This document shows, in pieces, positions 26,059-32,443 of a stretch of DNA of 32,443 nt (position 1 is its first letter; each line of letters opens with the position of its first letter). Position numbers and translations under genes: made by a program. The notes below the pieces were generated by a model. That model saw only the letters and a program-made list of their open reading frames with translations, was not told the origin of the DNA and ran no database searches. This stretch comes from an uncultured Aliivibrio sp. (lineage in GTDB: Bacteria > Pseudomonadota > Gammaproteobacteria > Enterobacterales > Vibrionaceae): the NCBI RefSeq assembly GCF_946479765.1, contig NZ_CAMLHO010000036.1, positions 1 through 32,443 on the forward strand, read 5' to 3'.

Positions 26059-26060
26059 GA

Positions 26061-26088
26061 AAAAACAGCGCTCAAATGAGCGCTGTTT
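26061..26088 (-). terminator. Terminator of raiA
   Basis: AAACAGCGCTCA and TGAGCGCTGTTT form a perfect 12-bp inverted repeat; on the minus strand it runs into TTTTTTCTTG. Confidence 0.92.
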
Positions 26089-26114
26089 CAGAAAATAGTG
26101 AGTTGACGATTTGA

Positions 26115-26477
26115 CTACTGTTCGTATTCCTCTTCTAGGTCAACTTCTGGCTCTTCAACGATAGGAGCTTGAGCATGAGTTGCTCGACGTGCTTCGCCTT
26201 TGTGTTGCAGCTTATCTAGTTGGCGTTCTAGTTTTTGATACATTTCTCTAATTGCACCAAATAGATCTTCTTGTTCTGCAGAAGCGGCAACTTTACCACC
26301 AGCGATAGTTATATGTGCTTCTACTTTATGTTTACCATTTGCGCGTTGTGTAACGCTAGCGTGACGTCCAATAATGTCTAGATTTCTTTTTTCTTCTAGC
26401 TTTTTAAATTTCCCTTCAATACGTTCACGGATGCCTGGAGTGATGTCAATGTTGTTACCAGTGATTTCTACTTTCAT
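26115..26477 (-). CDS. raiA: Ribosome-associated inhibitor A (YfiA / HPF family)
   Basis: A 120-aa short hibernation factor that binds the decoding centre of the 30S subunit and blocks translation in stationary phase or cold. Residues 1-95 form the S30AE domain: MKVEITGNNIDITPGIRERIEGKFKKLE, then KVEAHITIAGGKVAASAEQEDLFGAIREMYQKLERQLDKLQHKGEARR, nearly identical at this end to E. coli RaiA. The acidic tail (EEPEVDLEEEYEQ) resembles RaiA rather than the tail-less short HPF, and argues against the long-HPF class. GAGGAAAA precedes the ATG. A CRP-type site and a matching -10 lie upstream. Confidence 0.94.
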   Translation of the reverse strand: MKVEITGNNIDITPGIRERIEGKFKKLEEKRNLDIIGRHASVTQRANGKHKVEAHITIAGGKVAASAEQEDLFGAIREMYQKLERQLDKLQHKGEARRATHAQAPIVEEPEVDLEEEYEQ

Positions 26478-26508
26478 ATGATTTTCCTCATCTCTGCCCC
26501 GTTTGGCA

Positions 26509-26557
26509 TGTATTCAGATTACGGATCTGCAGTAAAAATAAAGTGATCTAGATCACT
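26509..26557 (-). promoter_or_regulatory. CRP-type site and class II promoter of raiA
   Basis: AGTGA-TCTAGA-TCACT (26542-26557) is a perfect palindrome matching CRP's TGTGA-N6-TCACA at eight of ten bases. On the minus strand a -10 TAATCT (26521-26516) predicts a start near 26509, placing the site centre about 40.5 bases upstream, the class II position. Confidence 0.6.
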
Positions 26558-26788
26558 ATTTTAAAGTGTTTTATCGAGAAGGTTAATGAATGTGATCTCA
26601 GGCAAGTCGTTCAGATTTATTTTGAAAAAAAACTTGATGAATTGGGTAAAGTAGGTAGATTGGAAGGATTGGTTACTAGAAATTATTGTTTTTAGGGCTA
26701 TATTTCAACCCATTGTTTTATCTGGTTAATTTTTAGTCGTATGGTTTTTTTGAGCTCACTCACTTTAGTACTATAAATACAGACAATA
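26558..26788. other. Gene-free spacer between raiA and bamD
   Basis: The whole raiA-bamD gap is 364 bases. Beyond the CRP site at one end and the bamD terminator at the other, I see no ORF with a credible start, no tRNA and no clear RNA gene in these 231 A+T-rich bases. A small RNA on the plus strand ending at the 26789-26824 hairpin cannot be excluded. Confidence 0.4.
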
Positions 26789-26824
26789 AAAAAGCCGCAC
26801 TTTAATTCAAAAGTGCGGCTTTTT
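26789..26824. terminator. Terminator of bamD (bidirectional form)
   Basis: A5GCCGCACTTT pairs perfectly with AAAGTGCGGCT5 (15 bp) around a 6-base loop, with T-runs on both strands. It lies 18 bases past the bamD stop on the minus strand. Confidence 0.93.
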
Positions 26825-26841
26825 GCTTTCCGGCATATATC

Positions 26842-27567
26842 CTATTGAGGATTCAATGCGATTAATTCTTCCGTGCGTTTTACGGCGTCATCCAGTTTCA
26901 ATTCTTTATATGCAGCAAGCATGATAGTTAATGATTTTCTTGCCGCTTCTGTATCTGGGTAAGTTCTTTGTAGTTCTTGGCTACGATTGATCGCTGAAAT
27001 CCAAGCTTCTCGGCGTAGATAAAAATCTGCGGTTGCTAATTCATAGTCAGCGAGACGATTCTTTAATGAGAACATACGTGTTTGTGCATCTTCTGCGTAT
27101 AAGCTGTCAGGATAGCGATCTAATAAGCGTTTAAAATCTTTGAACGCTGCACGTGCTGGTTCTGGATCTCTATCAGAGCGATCAACTCGAAATAAATCGT
27201 GCATAAAGCTACGGTCTTGAGCCATATGAGTCAGGCCACGCATGTACAATACCCAATCAGCTTTTGGGTGCGTTGGGTTCAAACGATTAAATCGCTCAAT
27301 AGTTGCCAAGCCTAATGCCAAATCATCATTTTTGTAATATACGTAAATAAGATCGAGTTGAACTTGCTCTGAATAGGCACCAAAAGGGTAACGAGAATCT
27401 AATGCTTCAAGGCGTTCGGTTGCACTTGTCCAATTACCAGCCTGTAAAGATACTTGAGCCTGAGAATATAATTCTGATGGTGGGATATCAGGGATAACAT
27501 CATCACTGCTTGAGCAACCAACCAGTAAAGATACGGCTAATAATGAAGAAAGTGTTAAGCGTTTCAT
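26842..27567 (-). CDS. bamD: Outer membrane assembly lipoprotein BamD
   Basis: An essential lipoprotein of the BAM complex that works with BamA to insert beta-barrel proteins in the outer membrane. 241 aa from ATG 27567; a longer in-frame reading runs back into the upstream region and lacks a signal sequence. Signal peptide with lipobox LVGC (C18) followed by Ser, suiting outer-membrane location. The rest consists of tetratricopeptide-like helical repeats: ELYSQAQVSLQAGNWTSATERLEALDSRYPFG, QLDLIYVYYKNDDLALGLATIERFNRLNPTHP, then AFKDFKRLLDRYPDSLYAEDAQTRM. It is divergent from rluD. Confidence 0.96.
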   Translation of the reverse strand: MKRLTLSSLLAVSLLVGCSSSDDVIPDIPPSELYSQAQVSLQAGNWTSATERLEALDSRYPFGAYSEQVQLDLIYVYYKNDDLALGLATIERFNRLNPTHPKADWVLYMRGLTHMAQDRSFMHDLFRVDRSDRDPEPARAAFKDFKRLLDRYPDSLYAEDAQTRMFSLKNRLADYELATADFYLRREAWISAINRSQELQRTYPDTEAARKSLTIMLAAYKELKLDDAVKRTEELIALNPQ

Positions 27568-27655
27568 GCTTGAAAATGATCCTTGACTAAAAAAACTGAA
27601 GTTATCCATTACGAAATGCGTCGTTAACAGATACAATGGTAGATAGTTTATTTCA

Positions 27656-27699
27656 CTTACAGTGTTGATGATACCAAATATGATGTATTTGTTTGGTAT
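27656..27699 (+). promoter_or_regulatory. rluD promoter overlapped by nested palindrome
   Basis: -35 CTTACA (27656-27661), 17-base spacer, -10 TATGAT (27679-27684, five of six). The inverted repeat ATACCAAA (27671-27678) / TTTGGTAT (27692-27699), with inner repeat CAAATA/TATTTG, covers the -10 and predicted start near 27691. Confidence 0.45.
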
Positions 27700-27728
27700 T
27701 AGTACCACTAAATTTAAAAAAGTTCGGT

Positions 27729-28703
27729 ATGGCACAACAAATAGAGTTAACAAGCACAGTAAAAGATAGCCAATTGGGTCAACGCTTAGATCAAGCTGCG
27801 GCTGAATTATTTTCTGATTTTTCTCGTTCTCGTATTAAAGAGTGGATACTCGCGGGTAGCATTTCGGTTAACGGAGAAGTGATCTCTAAAGCTCGTGTAA
27901 AAATGATGGGCGGAGAAGAAATCGTAGTAAAAGCGGAATTAGAAGATGAAGAGCGTTGGTTAGCTCAAGATATTCCTCTTGAAATTGTATACGAAGATGA
28001 TGACATATTAGTAATTAATAAGCCTCGTGATCTTGTTGTACATCCAGGTGCAGGTACACCTGATGGCACAATACTGAATGCATTGTTGTTTCATTACCCA
28101 AGCATTGCAGAAGTACCTCGCGCAGGTATCGTGCACCGTCTAGATAAAGATACTACTGGTTTAATGGTAGTAGCTAAAACAGTACCAGCTCAAACACGTT
28201 TAGTTCGTGCGCTGCAAAAGCGTAAGATTACTCGTGAATATGAAGCGATAGTATTAGGTCGTATGACGGCTGGCGGCATGATTGAAAAGCCAATCGGACG
28301 TCACCCGCAAAAACGTACGTTAATGGCAGTACATGAATTAGGTAAAGATGCAGTAACGCATTACCGTGTTGCAGAGCATTTCCGTATTCATACACGTCTA
28401 CGTTTACGTCTTGAAACCGGTCGTACTCACCAAATTCGTGTGCATATGTCTTACCTTCAACATCCATTAGTTGGTGATACCGCTTATGGTGGTCGTGCTC
28501 GTATCCCTAAAGGTGCGTCACAAGAATTGATTGATATGATCCGTGGCTTTAACCGTCAAGCCCTGCATGCGGCTATGTTACGTTTTGATCATCCAATTAC
28601 AGGTGAAGTGATGGAATTCCATGCGCCGATTCCTGACGATATTATTGCTCTAGCTCAAGCATTACGCGACGATGAGCGTTTATTGCATGAAGAAGAGTAT
28701 TAA
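27729..28703 (+). CDS. rluD: 23S rRNA pseudouridine synthase RluD
   Basis: Makes pseudouridines 1911, 1915 and 1917 in helix 69 of 23S rRNA, important for ribosome assembly and release. 324 aa from ATG 27729, matching the E. coli start (MAQ). The N-terminal S4 domain (about 17-75) has GQRLDQAAAELFSDFSRSRIKEWI. The RluA-type catalytic domain has GIVHRLDKDTTGLMVVAKT with catalytic D139, RLETGRTHQIRVHM and PLVGDTAYGG. The ribosome site is poor. Its stop TAA overlaps the pgeF ATG by one base, which suggests translational coupling. Confidence 0.97.
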   Translation: MAQQIELTSTVKDSQLGQRLDQAAAELFSDFSRSRIKEWILAGSISVNGEVISKARVKMMGGEEIVVKAELEDEERWLAQDIPLEIVYEDDDILVINKPRDLVVHPGAGTPDGTILNALLFHYPSIAEVPRAGIVHRLDKDTTGLMVVAKTVPAQTRLVRALQKRKITREYEAIVLGRMTAGGMIEKPIGRHPQKRTLMAVHELGKDAVTHYRVAEHFRIHTRLRLRLETGRTHQIRVHMSYLQHPLVGDTAYGGRARIPKGASQELIDMIRGFNRQALHAAMLRFDHPITGEVMEFHAPIPDDIIALAQALRDDERLLHEEEY

Positions 28704-29434
28704 TGTCACTATTATCACCAAAATGGTCTGCCCCTAAAAATATTAACGTAGTTAGTACTACTCGTGTTGGTGGTGTATCTAAAACACCATTTACGAGTTT
28801 TAATTTAGGTGATCATGTTGGTGATAACAACAATGATGTTGTGCTCAATCGTGAAAAATTGATTACGTTGGCGCAGTTACCCGCTGCACCAACGTGGTTA
28901 AATCAGATCCATTCAACTGAAGTAATTACTCTTCCTCATATGGGTTTAATTAATCCACCTTCTGTTGATGCCGTTTATACGAATAAAGCCAATCAAGTTT
29001 GTTGTGTAATGACAGCAGATTGCTTGCCTGTTGTTATTTGTAATAGAGAAGGAACCGAAGTCGCTGCTGCTCATGCTGGATGGCGTGGTCTTCTTGATGG
29101 TATTTTAGAAAATACAGTGAAGCATTTTTCTTCCAATGATCTCATTGCGTGGTGCGGACCAGCGATTGGGCCTACTGCATTTGAAGTTGGTGATGAAGTT
29201 AAGCAACAGTTTTGTGAGAAAGATCCCCAAGCAGTAAATGCCTTTATTCCAAGTGATAACCCAAATAAATGGTTAGCTAATTTAGATTTACTTGCCACTC
29301 AGCGCTTACAGAGTGTTGGTGTTCAAGACGTTTACTATTCAAACCTTTGTACCTATTCAAATACAGATCAATTTTTCTCTTATAGAAGAGAGGGAGAGAC
29401 AGGTCGTCAAGCGACTTTAATTTGGTTCGAATAA
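28703..29434 (+). CDS. pgeF: Peptidoglycan editing factor PgeF (YfiH, laccase-domain)
   Basis: A 243-aa cytoplasmic DUF152 enzyme. E. coli YfiH is reported to remove wrongly incorporated residues from UDP-MurNAc peptides; relatives also act on purine nucleosides, and older annotations say polyphenol oxidase. Zinc and active-site residues are visible: H in LNQIHSTEV, C in MTADCLPVVIC and H in AAHAGWRGLLDGIL, with WCGPAIGPTAFEVG and C-terminal FFSYRREGETGRQATLIW. It overlaps rluD by one base (TAATG) and is 94 bases before clpB with no obvious terminator between. Confidence 0.94.
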   Translation: MSLLSPKWSAPKNINVVSTTRVGGVSKTPFTSFNLGDHVGDNNNDVVLNREKLITLAQLPAAPTWLNQIHSTEVITLPHMGLINPPSVDAVYTNKANQVCCVMTADCLPVVICNREGTEVAAAHAGWRGLLDGILENTVKHFSSNDLIAWCGPAIGPTAFEVGDEVKQQFCEKDPQAVNAFIPSDNPNKWLANLDLLATQRLQSVGVQDVYYSNLCTYSNTDQFFSYRREGETGRQATLIWFE

Positions 29435-29458
29435 TCCCTTTTATTTCCATTCCCATCA

Positions 29459-29488
29459 GTTGATTTCTACCGCACTAAACCCCATTTA
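29459..29488 (+). promoter_or_regulatory. Sigma-32 (heat-shock) promoter of clpB
   Basis: The -35 GTTGATT resembles CTTGAAA (four of seven), the spacer is 14 bases, and the -10 CCCCATTTA fits the sigma-32 consensus fully. It lies 40 bases before the clpB ATG. Confidence 0.75.
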
Positions 29489-29528
29489 AGTAGTAATAGT
29501 TACTTACTTTTCTCTGTAGGAGAGGGTT

Positions 29529-32114
29529 ATGCGTTTAGATCGATTTACCAGTAAATTTCAAGTCGCCATTTCAGATGCTCAATCATTAGCATTAGGTCAA
29601 GATCATCAATATATAGAACCAACTCACCTGATGGTGGCTTTATTAAATCAAAATGGCAGTACAATTAGGCCATTATTGACATTGCTTAATGTTGATGTAA
29701 CTCAACTTCGCTCAAATCTTTCAGAAATTCTAGATAAAGCACCAAAAGTAACGGGCATTGGTGGTGACGTTCAGTTGTCATCAAACATGGGTATTATTTT
29801 TAATCTGTGCGATAAAATAGCTCAGAAACGTAAAGATGCTTATATCTCCTCTGAAATATTCATGCTTGCAGCTATCGAAGATAAAGGCCCATTAGGCCAT
29901 TTATTTAGGGAGCTTGGACTTACTGAAGCTAAAATTTCCAAATCGATTGATGAGATCCGTGGTGGCGAGAAAATAAATGATCAAAATGCAGAAGAAAAGC
30001 GTCAAGCATTAGAAAAATTTACCGTTGATCTGACCGAACGTGCAGAGCAAGGGAAGTTAGATCCTGTTATTGGTCGTGATGATGAAATACGCCGGACAAT
30101 TCAAGTACTTCAAAGACGAACTAAAAATAACCCTGTCATTATTGGTCAGCCAGGTGTTGGTAAAACTGCGATTGTAGAAGGGCTAGCTCAACGAATCATT
30201 AACGGTGAAGTACCTGAAGGCTTAAAGCATAAAAGAGTGTTGTCTTTAGATATTGGCGCGTTGGTTGCGGGTGCTAAATTTCGTGGTGAATTTGAAGAAC
30301 GCTTAAAAGCCGTTTTAAATGAACTGGCAAAAGAAGAAGGTAATATCATTCTCTTTATTGATGAAGTTCATACCATGGTAGGGGCTGGTAAAGGTGAAGG
30401 GTCTATGGATGCCGGAAATATGCTAAAACCAGCATTAGCTCGTGGTGACTTACATTGTGTCGGTGCAACAACGTTAGATGAATATCGTAAATATATAGAA
30501 AAAGATCCAGCATTAGAAAGACGTTTTCAAAAAGTTATTGTTGATGAGCCAACGGTAGAAGATACGATCGCTATATTACGTGGTTTGAAAGAGCGTTATG
30601 AGATCCATCATCATGTTGAAATTACGGACCCAGCTATTGTTGCCGCTGCGACCCTGTCTCATCGCTATATATCAGATAGACAATTGCCAGATAAAGCCAT
30701 TGATCTTATTGATGAGGCTGCATCAAGTATTCGAATGGAAATTGATTCAAAACCAGAGTCGCTTGATAAGCTTGATCGCAAGATTATTCAATTAAAAATA
30801 GAGCAGAAAGCGTTAGTTAAAGAAAGTGATGATGCTAGCTTGAAGCGTTTGGATTCTCTCAACCTTGAATTAAGAGAGAAGGAACGTGATTATTCTGAAT
30901 TAGAGGAAGTCTGGAAAGCTGAAAAAGCGGCGCTTTCTGGGACTCAGCATATAAAAACAGAGTTAGATATAGCAAGAAGTAATATGGATATCGCCCGACG
31001 TGCCGGAGATCTTAACCGCATGTCTGAGTTGCAGTATGGACGTATTCCTGAATTAGAAAAACAGTTAGATCTTGCAGCACAAGCTGAAATGCAAGAAATG
31101 AGCCTACTAAAGAATAAAGTGACTGACAGTGAAATTGCAGAAGTCCTTTCTCGCCAGACTGGAATTCCAGTCAATAAAATGTTGGAAGGTGAAAGAGATA
31201 AGCTATTAAAGATGGAGGAAGAACTTCACCATCGAGTAATAGGGCAAGCTGAAGCGGTTGAAGCGGTATCTCATGCAATTAGAAGAAGCCGTGCGGGATT
31301 GTCAGATCCAAATAGACCAATAGGTTCTTTCTTATTTTTAGGTCCTACAGGTGTTGGTAAAACTGAGTTGTGTAAATCATTAGCAAACTTCATGTTTGAT
31401 AGTGAAGATGCCATGGTTCGTATTGATATGTCGGAGTTTATGGAGAAGCACTCTGTAGCAAGACTTGTTGGTGCACCTCCTGGTTATGTTGGTTACGAAG
31501 AAGGTGGTTATTTAACTGAAGCGGTTAGACGTAAACCTTATTCGGTTTTATTACTTGATGAAGTAGAGAAAGCACATCCAGATGTATTTAATATTTTATT
31601 ACAAGTATTAGATGATGGACGATTAACTGATGGTCAGGGTCGTACGGTTGATTTTAAAAATACCGTTATTATTATGACGTCGAATTTAGGCTCTGACAAA
31701 ATCCAACAACATTTTGGTGATTTGGATTATGAAGGTATTAAAGCATTAGTTATGGAAGTGGTTGGTCAGCACTTTAGACCTGAATTCTTAAATCGAATTG
31801 ATGAAACGGTAGTTTTTCATCCTTTAGCTCAGGAACACATTAAAAATATAGCGTCTATTCAATTATTGCGTTTAGAGAAGCGTTTAAATGATAAGGATTA
31901 CCAGCTAGAAGTATCAAGTGAAGCATTAGATTTAATTGCTAAAGCTGGGTTTGATCCTGTTTATGGAGCAAGGCCATTAAAGCGAGCAATTCAAACTTAT
32001 ATTGAGAACCCTTTAGCTCAAGATATTTTGAGTGGAAAATTGAGAACGGGCGAAGTGATTAAATTAAAAGTTAAGAATGATCAGCTCATAGCTACGCAAA
32101 ATGATGACTTTTGA
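29529..32114 (+). CDS. clpB: Chaperone ClpB (Hsp104-type disaggregase)
   Basis: A hexameric AAA+ machine that, with DnaK, pulls polypeptides out of aggregates after heat stress. Order in 861 aa: N domain (1-about 145); NBD1 with Walker A GQPGVGKT (206-213) and Walker [10 protein letters not shown] (E279); coiled-coil M domain (about 405-525); NBD2 with GPTGVGKT (605-612), [14 protein letters not shown] and the pore loop [10 protein letters not shown]-terminal domain with [14 protein letters not shown] strong AGGAGAGG precedes the ATG. It has a sigma-32 promoter. Residue 149, where E. coli has the GTG internal start of the short isoform, is Ile (ATA) here. No hairpin terminator was seen after the gene. 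Confidence 0.98.
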   Translation: MRLDRFTSKFQVAISDAQSLALGQDHQYIEPTHLMVALLNQNGSTIRPLLTLLNVDVTQLRSNLSEILDKAPKVTGIGGDVQLSSNMGIIFNLCDKIAQKRKDAYISSEIFMLAAIEDKGPLGHLFRELGLTEAKISKSIDEIRGGEKINDQNAEEKRQALEKFTVDLTERAEQGKLDPVIGRDDEIRRTIQVLQRRTKNNPVIIGQPGVGKTAIVEGLAQRIINGEVPEGLKHKRVLSLDIGALVAGAKFRGEFEERLKAVLNELAKEEGNIILFIDEVHTMVGAGKGEGSMDAGNMLKPALARGDLHCVGATTLDEYRKYIEKDPALERRFQKVIVDEPTVEDTIAILRGLKERYEIHHHVEITDPAIVAAATLSHRYISDRQLPDKAIDLIDEAASSIRMEIDSKPESLDKLDRKIIQLKIEQKALVKESDDASLKRLDSLNLELREKERDYSELEEVWKAEKAALSGTQHIKTELDIARSNMDIARRAGDLNRMSELQYGRIPELEKQLDLAAQAEMQEMSLLKNKVTDSEIAEVLSRQTGIPVNKMLEGERDKLLKMEEELHHRVIGQAEAVEAVSHAIRRSRAGLSDPNRPIGSFLFLGPTGVGKTELCKSLANFMFDSEDAMVRIDMSEFMEKHSVARLVGAPPGYVGYEEGGYLTEAVRRKPYSVLLLDEVEKAHPDVFNILLQVLDDGRLTDGQGRTVDFKNTVIIMTSNLGSDKIQQHFGDLDYEGIKALVMEVVGQHFRPEFLNRIDETVVFHPLAQEHIKNIASIQLLRLEKRLNDKDYQLEVSSEALDLIAKAGFDPVYGARPLKRAIQTYIENPLAQDILSGKLRTGEVIKLKVKNDQLIATQNDDF

Positions 32115-32144
32115 TGGTAAAATAAGCAGCTTGAGTTAATTGCA

Positions 32145-32202
32145 ATCATCTAGACTATTTTTACTAAAAAATAGTTGCATGAAAAAAAAGAATCTCTATA
32201 AT
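32145..32202 (+). promoter_or_regulatory. rrn P1 promoter with UP element
   Basis: -35 TTGCAT (32175-32180), 16-base spacer, perfect -10 TATAAT (32197-32202), followed by a G+C-rich discriminator and ACTGACACGG, as found after E. coli rrn P1. The A+T-rich 32154-32175 contains ACTATTTTT/AAAAATAGT and fits an UP element. Confidence 0.85.
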
Positions 32203-32287
32203 CTCGCCTCACTGACACGGAGCTTATGAGTTAAATCAAAGCTAAGTATCTAGTGAGGTTTTTTTAATTACTTAGTAAATTAAGTGC

Positions 32288-32315
32288 TTGACACTGAGTA
32301 TTAAGTGAGTATTAT
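32288..32315 (+). promoter_or_regulatory. rrn P2 promoter
   Basis: -35 TTGACA, 16-base spacer, -10 TATTAT (as in E. coli rrn P2), then a G+C-rich discriminator. It lies 113 bases after P1, the usual tandem spacing. Confidence 0.85.
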
Positions 32316-32332
32316 GACCGTCCGCTTCAAGA

Positions 32333-32374
32333 GAAAGCCGAAAGGCTTCGAAAATTGAAGTTTGCTCTTTAAAA
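32333..32374 (+). promoter_or_regulatory. rrn antitermination boxB-like hairpin and boxA
   Basis: A hairpin AAGCC-GAAA-GGCTT (32335-32348) is followed by TGCTCTTTAAAA (32363-32374), the boxA core where NusB and S10 load. The remaining leader to 32443 resembles gammaproteobacterial 16S leader RNA (CTGTGTGGGCAC); the 16S gene itself starts outside the window. Confidence 0.85.
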
Positions 32375-32443
32375 ATTTGAAACCTATTAATCTGTGTGGG
32401 CACTTGTGAGTTGATAATCACTAGTTTGCATTTACTTTTCGGA

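Noticed and set aside
26586-26654. A 22-codon ORF in the raiA-bamD spacer, on the plus strand
   Set aside because: AGAAGG is only 3 bases from the ATG, no promoter at a suitable distance is seen, and the peptide shows no recognisable feature.
27568-27753. Hydrophobic N-terminal extension of the bamD frame
   Set aside because: The lipoprotein signal starts at ATG 27567; the extension crosses the divergent promoter region and overlaps the rluD start.
1-32443. Mobile elements, phage genes, CRISPR arrays, defence or toxin-antitoxin systems
   Set aside because: No transposase, integrase, repeat-spacer array or defence protein motif was found; every long ORF fits a core gene and codon use looks even throughout.

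Overview
The window is a contiguous stretch of A+T-rich gammaproteobacterial core chromosome, most likely from a Vibrionaceae member and probably an Aliivibrio (fischeri/salmonicida/logei group). Supporting signs are a stand-alone Na+-pump oxaloacetate decarboxylase operon next to tandem tRNA-Arg(ACG) genes, a luxS/gshA/yqaA neighbourhood, a TyrR-controlled aroF-tyrA operon, and an rrn operon leader downstream of clpB. The genus is an inference from protein similarity as I remember it and from base composition; I had no database.

Layout. 1-236: tandem tRNA-Arg genes and their terminator. 237-3794: control region and oadGAB, the membrane oxaloacetate decarboxylase sodium pump. 3838-8886: yqaA, an M16 metallopeptidase lipoprotein, and gshA (first step of glutathione synthesis). 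8900-10101: a lytic-transglycosylase-like lipoprotein and luxS (AI-2 synthase). 10110-12278, minus strand: ypjD and yfjD (CNNM/CorB type). 12430-16100: ffh (SRP GTPase) and rpsP-rimM-trmD-rplS (ribosome assembly and tRNA modification). 16116-18515: aroF-tyrA with three TyrR-type boxes. 18534-19930, minus: a PilZ protein and an M23 peptidase. 20056-21723, minus: ettA. 21910-24238: slt and trpR. 24207-24725, minus: yjjX, overlapping trpR tail to tail. 24816-26477, minus: raiA and pheA. 26842-27567, minus: bamD. 27729-29434: rluD-pgeF. 29529-32114: clpB with a sigma-32-type promoter. 32145-32443: rrn UP element, P1, P2, boxB and boxA, with the 16S gene lying beyond the window.

How the genes fit together. 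Most encode translation, envelope and central-metabolism housekeeping. Aromatic amino acid control runs through one region: tyrosine-type DAHP synthase, chorismate mutase/prephenate dehydrogenase, Trp repressor, and chorismate mutase/prephenate dehydratase. Cell-wall turnover appears four times: the SLT lipoprotein, the M23 enzyme, Slt, and PgeF as an editing factor. Stress and stationary-phase control appears as a CRP-type site at raiA and a heat-shock promoter at clpB.

I found no mobile element, CRISPR array, phage gene, defence system or clear sign of recent transfer, and no convincing wholly new system. The best leads are regulatory: perfect palindromes over the predicted gshA and rluD promoters, an inverted repeat bracketing the rpsP promoter, a half-site array between pheA and yjjX, a pheA gene with no room for an attenuator, and a compact PilZ-M23 gene pair that may link cyclic-di-GMP to cell-wall cleavage.
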